From contig PXBH01000086.1 of NCBI GenBank assembly GCA_003565555.1, positions 1 to 63,230 on the forward strand: a DNA stretch of 63,230 nucleotides, in the 5' to 3' direction. Numbering within the stretch: the stretch's first letter is position 1; each line of letters opens with the position of its first letter. Shown in pieces: positions 9,001-16,052 of the stretch. The notes below the pieces were generated by a model. The model did not search any database, was not told where the DNA came from, and worked only from the letters and a program-made list of their open reading frames with translations. This DNA is from Cryomorphaceae bacterium. Lineage in GTDB: Bacteria > Bacteroidota > Bacteroidia > Flavobacteriales_D > Cryomorphaceae. Position numbers and translations under genes: made by a program.

Positions 9001-10274
9001 ATGCATCAAAAGACGGAGGCGGGTGGAGCCTTGAGCGTATGAACCTCAACGAACCCTGCAGGGGATCTGCGAACTGGACAGCTTCAGAAGACCCCCTCGG
9101 CGGAACACCCGGAACGGAAAACTCTGTCAACACCGATGAGCCTGACCTTGATCCGCCGAATATCACCATCGCCCTCGCCTTTGACCCCACAGATGTTGAG
9201 GTGCGTTTCGATGAGGTAATCGACCCCGAAAGTGTGCCGCTTGCCGACTTTGACCTCAACGGAATCGGGGTGATCAATGCACAGGCTGTTGCCCCTGACA
9301 ACAAGGCCGTTCGGCTTACGCTCGGCGCCCCGCTCCAGCCCGGCACGGTATACACCCTGAAAGTGACGGGCCTCGCTGATTGCCTGGGCAACATGATACT
9401 CGACGAAGCAGAGGTACGCCTCGCCGTGCCCCAAACGGGTGAGCCCGGGGATATTCTGATCAACGAGGTGCTCTTCAATTCCGGAAATGACGGTGTGGAT
9501 TTTATCGAAATCGTTAATGTTTCCGATAAATCTGTAGGTCTGGAAGGATGGCAGCTTCAAAATGTGAACCTGATCACGCGGATCATCACAGAGGATCCGA
9601 TGGTAATTTTCCCGGGGGATTACATGGTCTTTACTTCCGACCCCGATCAACTCATGGTGCAGTATCCTTTGGGCCGCAGAGAAACTTTTTTTACGGTGAA
9701 TACCCCTCAGCTCACCAATGCGGGCGGGTCGGTGATTTTGAACAATAGCCTCGGAGCCAATATCGACCGTTTCGACTACAGTGAGGACTTTCACCTCTCG
9801 CTTCTGAGAAGCGTGCAAGGGGTCTCTTTGGAACGGATTAGTTTTACCCGTCCCACCAATGACGGCGGCAATTGGTCATCTGCCGCAGAGCAGGTAGGTT
9901 TCGGCACCCCGGGCTACCTCAATTCTCAGTTTTTGCCGGAAGGCGAAGCAGCGGGAACCTTCGAGCTTCAAAATGAGGTATTCAGCCCGGACAACGACGG
10001 ATTTCAAGATGTTTTGCTGATCAACTATAAGCTCGACAACCCGGGGTTTATCGCCACCATTCAGATCTTCGATCGAAGGGGAAGAAGGGTGCGTCAATTG
10101 GTGAACAACCAAATCATCGGTACGCAGGGCACCATCTCTTGGGACGGCACCACGGATACGCGCTCCAAAGCGCGCATAGGCCCCCACATTGTCCTGGTGG
10201 AGCTCTTCGATCTCGACGGCAATATCGAAGTGTTTAAGCTGCCGTGCGTGGTGGCCGGAAGGCTCGGAAATTAA
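6081..10274 (+). CDS. Large secreted lamin-tail-domain surface protein
   Basis: A 1397-residue exported protein. Residues 1-23 form a signal peptide ending near SPAQ. An N-terminal beta-sandwich-like region (about 25-215) precedes four alternating pairs of an Ig-like domain and a lamin-tail domain. The lamin-tail domains begin near residues 331, 596, 858 and 1121, so the period is about 263. Domains 2 and 3 share the opening ISEIMADPTP and the end GGTPGAEN/GGTPGTEN; domain 4 has diverged. The last ~105 residues (NEVFSPDNDGFQDVL onward) look like the FlgD-Ig/CHU-type C-terminal domain of Bacteroidota surface proteins, often a secretion or anchoring signal. Possible roles are adhesion or nuclease/protease presentation, but no catalytic motif is visible. 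Confidence 0.88.
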   Translation: MDIKFRIFAALFAAVLPLLSPAQVSDDFSDGNFTENPEWSGNTDLFTVAAYPLDETNLMLRSNSPGQAVYYLSTPSFIATETSWEFFVNARFSLSGANFIDAYLVADNADLNAVENGYFIRIGRTQRDITFWKKSDGSDEMLIDGPDNMVNSGTNNPVNMRITRNADGFWTVQADPGVTGLFQTLGFIVDDEITDTEAFGFRITQSGAQGPINSHWFDAVEVAQLPPDVIPPSVVSAQAPFPDQIVLEFDEPLDAASAEVPSNFTIDGGIGNPSEAVFDTENLTTVTLTLAVPLQEGEFYTLNVAGVEDLAGNAMSGQDVEVIFFTVAEPGFREIVFNELMIDENPPVGLPAVEFIELYNATDDKFFDLEGYTYVNGNDTRTLESAVLFPGAYLLLCRMSEAPFMEPFGDVLGLASWPLLTNSADSLALLNTSGELVDVVAYTIDWYQDPDKNGGGWSLEQINPFDPCSGQHNWRASDDPAGGTPGAVNSIFDDSPDTEAPEITGFESPAEDVVRLLFSKTMDEQSLADGIYQIDQGLTVTEVMPRFDLLGVNLTFDQPLQTGVTYTVTVSGLQDCFGNALPDGTEIEILTGEAPEFMDLVISEIMADPTPPVGLPAQEYIEIFNISDKVLDIQGCDLSGRPFVFPRLVMPGEYVMLISSNATEDFQDFPDAYIMQGMSLTFLTNAGRELTLTNQSGDLVNTVTYSNTWYGDPDKAGGGWSLEIINPFTECSDRQNWSASEHPDGGTPGAENSIFDDSPDEDPPFFESFFAESPQVLTLFFNELMDEEALIDGIYAFSDGILADEVLPLDPPTAVQLTLSDPLEVGEVYELTLSGLADCSLNAMADTTVIIQLGESPGLHDIIISEIMADPTPAVGLPPEEYFELYNRSDRVIELTGCDLSGREFTQPRLVQPGEYVLCVGASQAGAFTDFEDIYIIEGLSATFLTNSGRELLLTNPDGERVDRVDYRVSWYNDASKDGGGWSLERMNLNEPCRGSANWTASEDPLGGTPGTENSVNTDEPDLDPPNITIALAFDPTDVEVRFDEVIDPESVPLADFDLNGIGVINAQAVAPDNKAVRLTLGAPLQPGTVYTLKVTGLADCLGNMILDEAEVRLAVPQTGEPGDILINEVLFNSGNDGVDFIEIVNVSDKSVGLEGWQLQNVNLITRIITEDPMVIFPGDYMVFTSDPDQLMVQYPLGRRETFFTVNTPQLTNAGGSVILNNSLGANIDRFDYSEDFHLSLLRSVQGVSLERISFTRPTNDGGNWSSAAEQVGFGTPGYLNSQFLPEGEAAGTFELQNEVFSPDNDGFQDVLLINYKLDNPGFIATIQIFDRRGRRVRQLVNNQIIGTQGTISWDGTTDTRSKARIGPHIVLVELFDLDGNIEVFKLPCVVAGRLGN

Positions 10275-10295
10275 CGGGGGTCGCTCCGGTTTTTC

Positions 10296-10303
10296 TACCT
10301 TTG
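10296..10303 (+). promoter_or_regulatory. -7 element placed for a leaderless transcript (aminotransferase)
   Basis: TACCTTTG matches TAnnTTTG and ends five bases before the ATG at 10309, so transcription would start at or next to the start codon. No -33 TTG is obvious. It lies in the 34-base gap after the lamin-tail gene. Confidence 0.5.
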
Positions 10304-10308
10304 GAGCG

Positions 10309-11463
10309 ATGACACAGCACTCCGTTCCTTCCTCCAAATTGCCGCAAACCGGCACATCGATTTTCACCGTGATGAGCCAAATGGCCGCAGAATGCGGCGC
10401 CATCAACCTCTCACAGGGCTTCCCCGATTTCCCGGTAGATCCCGCCCTCATCGATCTGGCGGCGAAGTATATGAAGGAGGGGCACAACCAGTATGCACCC
10501 ATGGCGGGGCTCTCGGCATTGCGCGAGGCCATTGCGGAAAAAACACGTCGACTGCACGGACGCACCTACAATCCGGAGACAGAAGTGACCGTAACCGCGG
10601 GTGCCACCCAAGCCATTTTTACGGCGATTACCACTCTGGTGAAAGAAGAAGATGAGGTGCTGATCTTCTCACCGGCTTATGATTGCTACGCACCCCCCGT
10701 ACTTTTGTGCGGAGGCAAACCTGTTTTTGCAGAGTTAAGGGCTCCTGATTTTTGCCCGGACTGGGATGAAGTGAAGCGGCGCGTAAACCGCAAGACAAAA
10801 CTTATTATCATCAATACCCCGCACAATCCTTCGGGAACGGTTTGGACGGAGGATGACATGCGGGAATTGGAGAAAATTGTGGTGAGCACCGGAGCTTTCG
10901 TTTTGAGTGATGAGGTCTATGAGCACATTGTTTTCGACGGGGCAGAACACCACAGCGCGGCGCGTTTCGAGGCACTTGCAGCACACTCCGTGATCACGGC
11001 CAGCTTCGGGAAGACATTCCACGCGACCGGTTGGAAAATGGGATATGCAATCGCTCCGGAAGCGCTGATGCGGGAATTTCGCAAGGTGCACCAGTATTTG
11101 GTTTTTTGTGTGAACCACCCTTTGCAGCGGGCACTGGCCGATTATCTGGCCGATGAGAAGAACTACCTCAATGTATCACCGATGTATGAGGCGCGCCGAG
11201 ACTACTTTATCAAAGCCCTCGAAGGGAGCCGGTTCAAAGTGGTGCCCGCGCAAGGAACCTATTTTCAGTTGCTGAATTACAGTGAAATCAGTAAGAAGTC
11301 GGAAGTGAAATTTGCGGAGGAGCTGACGCGAAAACACGGCGTGGCTTCGATTCCCGTTTCCGTTTTTTACCCGCAACCTCAAGAGCAGCGCATTTTACGC
11401 TTCTGTTTTGCCAAGCACCCGGATACTTTGGCGTCTGCGGCCGAAAAACTCAAAGCCTTGTGA
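10309..11463 (+). CDS. Methionine/glutamine-type PLP aminotransferase (YbdL-like)
   Basis: A fold-type I aminotransferase of the kynurenine aminotransferase/glutamine transaminase K group, 384 residues, cytosolic. It transfers an amino group between an amino acid such as methionine, glutamine or an aromatic and a 2-oxo acid. Visible features are NPSG (173-176), the PLP-contacting Asp201 in SDEVYEH, and the Schiff-base Lys235 in SFGKTFHATGWK. The frame is open upstream to 10189, but that part overlaps the previous gene; the ATG at 10309 begins a standard N-terminus and has a promoter element just before it. The stop overlaps the start of a nitrilase-family omega-amidase, which suggests glutamine is the amino donor. 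Confidence 0.9.
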   Translation: MTQHSVPSSKLPQTGTSIFTVMSQMAAECGAINLSQGFPDFPVDPALIDLAAKYMKEGHNQYAPMAGLSALREAIAEKTRRLHGRTYNPETEVTVTAGATQAIFTAITTLVKEEDEVLIFSPAYDCYAPPVLLCGGKPVFAELRAPDFCPDWDEVKRRVNRKTKLIIINTPHNPSGTVWTEDDMRELEKIVVSTGAFVLSDEVYEHIVFDGAEHHSAARFEALAAHSVITASFGKTFHATGWKMGYAIAPEALMREFRKVHQYLVFCVNHPLQRALADYLADEKNYLNVSPMYEARRDYFIKALEGSRFKVVPAQGTYFQLLNYSEISKKSEVKFAEELTRKHGVASIPVSVFYPQPQEQRILRFCFAKHPDTLASAAEKLKAL

Positions 11464-12245
11464 GACCCGAGCGCGAGACATTGCGGATTGCGGCCGTTCA
11501 GGCCGACTTGGTCTGGCACGACCCGAAAGCCAATATGAAGTCCCTTTCGGAGATGATCGCGGACATTGACCGCGCGGATTTGATCATCCTTCCGGAAATG
11601 TTTACCTCCGGCTTCACCATGGATCCCGCCGGTATCGCCGAGCCCGACGGAGGCCCGGTGTGGGATTGGCTGGCGGAAATGTCTTCTTCTGCGGATGCGG
11701 CGATCTGCGGCAGTGTGGCTGCCGTGGAGAACGGCGACTTCTTCAACCGATTTCTCTGGGCCCAAGACGGAAAAACGCGTGCCGTCTACGACAAGCGCCA
11801 CCTGTTCAGAATGGCGGGAGAGCACGAGGTATACAGCCCCGGCAAGGGGAGTGTGCATATCGAGCTCGGGGGCTTCAAAATTTTACCGCGTATCTGTTAT
11901 GACCTTCGGTTTCCCGTCTGGAACAGAGACCGGGAGGCCCACCTGCAGATATATGTGGCCAACTGGCCCGCTCCCCGCGTCGATGCATGGGACAAGCTGG
12001 CCGCAGCGCGTTCCATCGAAAACCTCTGCTACACGGCCGTGGTGAACCGGGTGGGCACGGACGGTAAGGGCATAGCCTATCCCGGGCATTCTGCGGTGTA
12101 CGACTTCAAGGGGGTGCCGGCGGTATCCGCCTTTCACGATCGCCCCTGCATCATCACAACCGACATTTCCCGAAAGGAATTGGACGGCTTCCGAGAGAAA
12201 TTCCCCGCGCATTTAGACGCAGACGATTTCACGATCAAGTACTGA
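11460..12245 (+). CDS. Nitrilase-family omega-amidase (YafV-like)
   Basis: Expected to hydrolyse the 2-oxo acid amides (2-oxoglutaramate, 2-oxosuccinamate) made when glutamine or asparagine serves as amino donor, making the transamination irreversible. The 261 residues carry the nitrilase triad: Glu46 in LPEMFTSGF, Lys112 in YDKRHLF and Cys146 in ICYDLRFP. The GTG start at 11460 lies in a GTGA overlap with the aminotransferase stop, so the pair is translationally coupled. This pairing is the known logic of glutamine transaminase/omega-amidase couples, including those in methionine salvage. It ends 11 bases from the convergent Ig-like lipoprotein gene. Confidence 0.9.
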   Translation: MRPERETLRIAAVQADLVWHDPKANMKSLSEMIADIDRADLIILPEMFTSGFTMDPAGIAEPDGGPVWDWLAEMSSSADAAICGSVAAVENGDFFNRFLWAQDGKTRAVYDKRHLFRMAGEHEVYSPGKGSVHIELGGFKILPRICYDLRFPVWNRDREAHLQIYVANWPAPRVDAWDKLAAARSIENLCYTAVVNRVGTDGKGIAYPGHSAVYDFKGVPAVSAFHDRPCIITTDISRKELDGFREKFPAHLDADDFTIKY

Positions 12246-12256
12246 CAGCAGCGGCC

Positions 12257-13891
12257 TTAATTGTCAAAGGGTGTTTGCGGAATCCAATCCGCGTCCAAGT
12301 CCCAATTTGAGCGCACATTGAGTTCGCCTTCGAAAAAAGACTTCACCTCCGGTTGAAGCCCTTCTTTGTAATTTCCGGTATCCCATTCTCCGTTGTCGTT
12401 CTCGTCATAGAATCCTTTCAGGGTGTACTTTGCCGGGGACAGCTTTCCGAAGTCGAGCTCTGTCTCTTCGGTGATGGTGAAGGTTTTGACAGGATTGTCC
12501 TTGGGGTCATAGAGTGTGACGACGAAGGTTTTGTCTCGCAGGGTGTCTTCGAGGACGACATTCACTGTGAGTGAACCGAAAAAATCATCGGGATGTGCAG
12601 AAAAGGCCACCCCGAGGCTGTCGCTGAAATTGCCGTAGATGTCCTTAAAAGCTCCGGGCTCGGCCCAAAGAAAGTACTTCGGCTCGCGCTTGAAGGGGTA
12701 GACTATTTCGATTCGCCGGTTCACGTTTTTCAGTGAAGCGGATCGGTACGCCACTTCCGTACTGTCTTCGATGAGGTGAATCAGCGTGGTATCTGCCTCT
12801 TCCAGAGGGTGGTTGAAGAGAAAGGAAACGGGTTTTTCACGGTCCGTCTTACCCCCGCTTACCGACACCGTCGGTTTGAGTTTGGCTTCTTCACGGTATT
12901 TCGGGTCGGTTTCCACATACCAGGTGAGGGTATCTGAAAATCCCGTGGTGTCCGTGAGAAAGACATTGATTTCCTCCGTTTCGGGGGTTTCGAGGATTTT
13001 CACCCAGCTGCGCAAGGTATCTCCACCCGCACTTAAGAGGTTGAGGGCTTCAAAAACCGTTTCGGATTCCGCATCTTCGAAGCGGATACTCGGCTTTCCG
13101 GCGGGGAGGTTGAAGGCAATTTCGAAGTAGCCGTAGTCTTTTCCCGCACTTTCTTTGATGTATTGCGCAGTGTCGCGTTCGAGGAAGAGCGGAATACGGT
13201 GTGCGGTAAGGGTATCGCGGTAGGAAGAAACCACGGGATCGGGCAGAAAGCCGATTTTCTCGGGCGGACCGTCGTATTTGTAGTTGCTGCTTTCCTCGAG
13301 CAGTACGAAGAGCATAAAGGTGTCCGAAGGCAGGTATTGTGCCTTGAAATTACCCGCTTTATCCGTAAGTGCCAGGTAGTCGGGAGGGGTGGTATAGGGT
13401 AGGGTGTCAGACCAATTGCGGTATAGCATCACCTTGGCCTTTTCTACGGGTTCGTTGGTCTCCGCGTCGTGCACCCGGCCGCTTACAGAGAGGGAGTCAA
13501 TGTAGTCCCCGGTTGAGAAGACATAGATTAAGCCTTCGGCAATATTACCTTCGTTGAAGTCTTTCACCGCCTCCCCGAAGTTGAACTGATAGGTGGTGTT
13601 GGGGAGCAGGGTGTCTTTCCAGCTCACCTTAAGGGATTTTCCGCGGTGCAGGTATTCCGGCGTTTTTTTTAGCGGGGGCGATACGAGCAGCTGACCTTTG
13701 AAGTCATCGACCTGAATATATTCGTCAAAGATGTAGGTAAATTCGGACGATTTGAACGCTGTGGAGAGCGGCGGGGGAACGATGGACAAGGGCTCGGGCG
13801 GAATTTCGTCCTTAATTCCTCCCGTGGGCACGGTTTCTTGCGCACAGCCCGAGACAAAAAGAAGAAGCAGAAGAAGGAGCCGAATTTTCAT
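12257..13891 (-). CDS. Ig-like-domain lipoprotein, Bacteroidota-specific
   Basis: A 544-residue predicted lipoprotein: a Leu-rich signal peptide runs into the lipobox VSGC (Cys16). Residues about 28-130 look like a bacterial Ig-like (Big_5) domain, opening with IPPEPLSIVPP and containing an LLPNTTYQFNFG strand pair. A carboxypeptidase-regulatory-like beta-sandwich starts with SVSGRVHDAETNEPVEKAKV near 135. The rest is beta-rich with no catalytic motif, and a late segment (YDENDNGEWDTGNY) looks like a calcium-type turn. It is conserved in Bacteroidota, to my recollection without an assigned role. It overlaps the preceding sulfoxide-reductase gene by four bases (ATGA), so the two are one unit. 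Confidence 0.8.
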   Translation of the reverse strand: MKIRLLLLLLLFVSGCAQETVPTGGIKDEIPPEPLSIVPPPLSTAFKSSEFTYIFDEYIQVDDFKGQLLVSPPLKKTPEYLHRGKSLKVSWKDTLLPNTTYQFNFGEAVKDFNEGNIAEGLIYVFSTGDYIDSLSVSGRVHDAETNEPVEKAKVMLYRNWSDTLPYTTPPDYLALTDKAGNFKAQYLPSDTFMLFVLLEESSNYKYDGPPEKIGFLPDPVVSSYRDTLTAHRIPLFLERDTAQYIKESAGKDYGYFEIAFNLPAGKPSIRFEDAESETVFEALNLLSAGGDTLRSWVKILETPETEEINVFLTDTTGFSDTLTWYVETDPKYREEAKLKPTVSVSGGKTDREKPVSFLFNHPLEEADTTLIHLIEDSTEVAYRSASLKNVNRRIEIVYPFKREPKYFLWAEPGAFKDIYGNFSDSLGVAFSAHPDDFFGSLTVNVVLEDTLRDKTFVVTLYDPKDNPVKTFTITEETELDFGKLSPAKYTLKGFYDENDNGEWDTGNYKEGLQPEVKSFFEGELNVRSNWDLDADWIPQTPFDN

Positions 13892-14349
13892 AGGAGTACG
13901 GCAGTCAAAATCCGGGCCGTTTCTTCCAATGCGGCGGCGTCTGTTTCACAAAATGCATTCGGGAGGTCGCTGTCAACGTCCAAGACCATCACCGGCGAGC
14001 CGCTGCGATCGAAAACGGGGACAACGATCTCGGATTGTGAAGCGGCATTGCAGGCGAGGTGGCCCGGGAAGGCGTGTACGTCGGGTACGATTACCGTCTC
14101 CCTTCGTTCGAAGGCGCTGCCGCAAACCCCTTTTCCCAAAGGTATACGTGTGCAGGCCACCGGCCCCTGAAACGGGCCGAGCACCAGCTCCTCCTCCTTC
14201 AAGAGGTAGAAACCCACCCAGAAAAAACCGGGAAGGGTTTTCAGAACGGCAGATACATTGGCCAGATTTGCCGTAAGGTCAGTCTCTCCGGCGGTGACTC
14301 CCCTGATTTGGCTCAGGGCTGTTTCGTAATCGCGTACGGCACTTTTCAC
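13888..14349 (-). CDS. msrC: Free methionine-(R)-sulfoxide reductase (GAF domain)
   Basis: Reduces free L-methionine-(R)-sulfoxide in the cytosol, using thioredoxin as reductant. A single GAF domain fills the 153 residues. Three cysteines at 66, 76 and 100 have exactly the 10/24 spacing of E. coli MsrC (84, 94, 118), set in GPVACTRIPLGKGVCG and FPGHLACNAASQSEI, so it should be catalytic rather than a sensory GAF protein. The ATGA overlap with the downstream lipoprotein gene suggests coupling. comF lies 21 bases upstream in the same direction. Confidence 0.92.
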   Translation of the reverse strand: MKSAVRDYETALSQIRGVTAGETDLTANLANVSAVLKTLPGFFWVGFYLLKEEELVLGPFQGPVACTRIPLGKGVCGSAFERRETVIVPDVHAFPGHLACNAASQSEIVVPVFDRSGSPVMVLDVDSDLPNAFCETDAAALEETARILTAVLL

Positions 14350-14370
14350 GCGGGCAAAGATAGGGGGTTT

Positions 14371-15069
14371 TCATGCGCCGGCTACCGTGGCGATACTCAA
14401 GCGTTCGGCCCCGGCGTCGAGTACGCAGCGGCCGCAGCTTTCCAAGGTGCTGCCGGTGGTGATCACATCGTCGATCAGCAGGATGTGCTTCCCGCGGATG
14501 CGCTCGGGAGCCCTTGCTTCAAAGATTTTCTCCACGTTCAGCCAGCGATCGAACCGCGATTTTTTCGTCTGTGTGGGATTGGCGATCACCCGCTTTACCG
14601 AAGCCGTATCATGCGGAATACCCAGGCTTTCCGAGAGTCCGCGCGCCACGGAGTCACACTGATTAAAGCCCCGTGCCCTCAGTTTATCAGCGTGAAGCGG
14701 CAAGGGGATGATAACTTCCGGCCCGGACCACCCCCCGGAGACCAGCTCTCGACCGAACATCCTTCCCAACGACTCGCCGATGTCTTGGTTGCCGTGATAC
14801 TTCAGCGAGTGGAGCAGGGTTTGCACCACATTCCCCTTCCGGAAATGCAGGTATGTGAAAGCCTCGTGCACGGGTATTTGGCCCCAGAATTTCCGGTACA
14901 CGGGATTGTCATGCATTTTATACCAGAAGGTCCGGGGAAGCTTAAAACGGCAGGATATGCACAAAACTTCGGTTTCCTTTTTGATCGGGAATCCGCATGC
15001 ACGGCACACTGTTGGAAACAAGAGATGCCCCAAGTCAAAAACCCACGCGAAATTGTAATTTTGTCGCAT
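14371..15069 (-). CDS. comF: ComF-family phosphoribosyltransferase-like protein
   Basis: A cytosolic protein of the ComF/GntX family, involved in natural transformation where studied and associated with PriA and DprA. The 232 residues contain a four-cysteine zinc knuckle (Cys22, Cys25, Cys37, Cys40) and a C-terminal type I phosphoribosyltransferase fold with the PRPP-loop signature LLIDDVITTGSTLESC. The start is the ATG at 15069, which begins a usual ComF N-terminus of hydrophobic residues before the zinc motif. It heads a minus-strand run comF, msrC, Ig-like lipoprotein and is divergent from a coiled-coil gene with a 76-base gap. Competence in this organism is not otherwise evident in the window. 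Confidence 0.88.
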   Translation of the reverse strand: MRQNYNFAWVFDLGHLLFPTVCRACGFPIKKETEVLCISCRFKLPRTFWYKMHDNPVYRKFWGQIPVHEAFTYLHFRKGNVVQTLLHSLKYHGNQDIGESLGRMFGRELVSGGWSGPEVIIPLPLHADKLRARGFNQCDSVARGLSESLGIPHDTASVKRVIANPTQTKKSRFDRWLNVEKIFEARAPERIRGKHILLIDDVITTGSTLESCGRCVLDAGAERLSIATVAGA

Positions 15070-15145
15070 GATTGCCGTTTAGTCTTGTTCCGTGTAAAGG
15101 ATTTAAAAGTAGCAATTTAAAAGCAGCCAACCAAAAGCCCCGAAT

Positions 15146-16039
15146 ATGTCGGAAAGCACCAATAAAAAGCAGAGGATTGCCGTCATCATGCTCGCCTTGC
15201 TGGCGGCCGTTTTTGCCGTGCTCTACTTCACCAAGTCGGCTGAGGTCGAGGAGCAGGAGGAAATCATTTCGGAAATTGAGCTGGACAAGCTTCAGCTCAA
15301 GAATGATCTTCAGTCCATGCTGATTCAGTACGACACCATTACCGTTGAAAATGAGCGACTCAGTGCCGAAATGCTCGCTCAGCAAGACCAAATCCGCGAT
15401 ATGCTCAAGCAGATCGAAAAGCACAAAGACGATGCATGGATCATTCACAAGCTGAAGAAGGAAGCGGCCACCCTGCGCGAGATCATGAAGGGCTATGTCC
15501 ACACCATCGACTCGCTGAATACCCTGAACATCGACCTTCGAAAAGACAATAAATTCCTCGCCGAAGAACTCTCCCAAGCCAAGTCGCAAGCGCAGAAATT
15601 AGAGAAGGCCAAAGAGGGTCTGGAAGACATCGTAGCAACGGGCTCGGTATTGCAGGCGGATAATATTTCGGCGGTGGGCATACGCGTTCGCAACAACGGT
15701 AAGCAGGTGGAGGTAAACCGTGCGGGAAGGACGGAAATGATCAGAACTTGCGCCACCGTAGCACAAAACCGCATTACCGAAGCGGGTAAAAAGACGATCT
15801 ATCTCCGCATCATCTCTCCGGAAGGGGTAGTGCTCGACGCGGGCCAATCCGATAACCGTTTCAATTTTGACGGGGTGAGCGGAAAGTTCAGCATGAAGCG
15901 GGTATTCGATTATCAGAATGAGGCGATGGAGCTCTGCTTATTTTTCACCCCCGAAGATGAATTTCCCTCCGGCAAGTACATTGTCGAGATATATGAGAGC
16001 GGCACCCTGATCGGGAAAACCGACATCGATCTGAAGTAG
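15146..16039 (+). CDS. Membrane-anchored coiled-coil protein, unknown function
   Basis: A 297-residue protein of a family that I recall as widespread in Bacteroidota without a known role. One transmembrane helix (about 10-27) follows a short basic N-terminus. Residues about 32-170 are heptad-like and rich in Glu, Lys, Leu and Gln, forming a long coiled coil. The C-terminal ~115 residues are beta-rich, with VGIRVRNNGKQVEV and the pattern PEGVVLDAG ... FTPEDEFPSGKY. This suggests a periplasmic coil ending in a small beta domain, possibly binding another envelope component. It ends 13 bases from the convergent outer-membrane protein gene. Confidence 0.75.
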   Translation: MSESTNKKQRIAVIMLALLAAVFAVLYFTKSAEVEEQEEIISEIELDKLQLKNDLQSMLIQYDTITVENERLSAEMLAQQDQIRDMLKQIEKHKDDAWIIHKLKKEAATLREIMKGYVHTIDSLNTLNIDLRKDNKFLAEELSQAKSQAQKLEKAKEGLEDIVATGSVLQADNISAVGIRVRNNGKQVEVNRAGRTEMIRTCATVAQNRITEAGKKTIYLRIISPEGVVLDAGQSDNRFNFDGVSGKFSMKRVFDYQNEAMELCLFFTPEDEFPSGKYIVEIYESGTLIGKTDIDLK

Positions 16040-16052
16040 CCCTCACGGCGGC

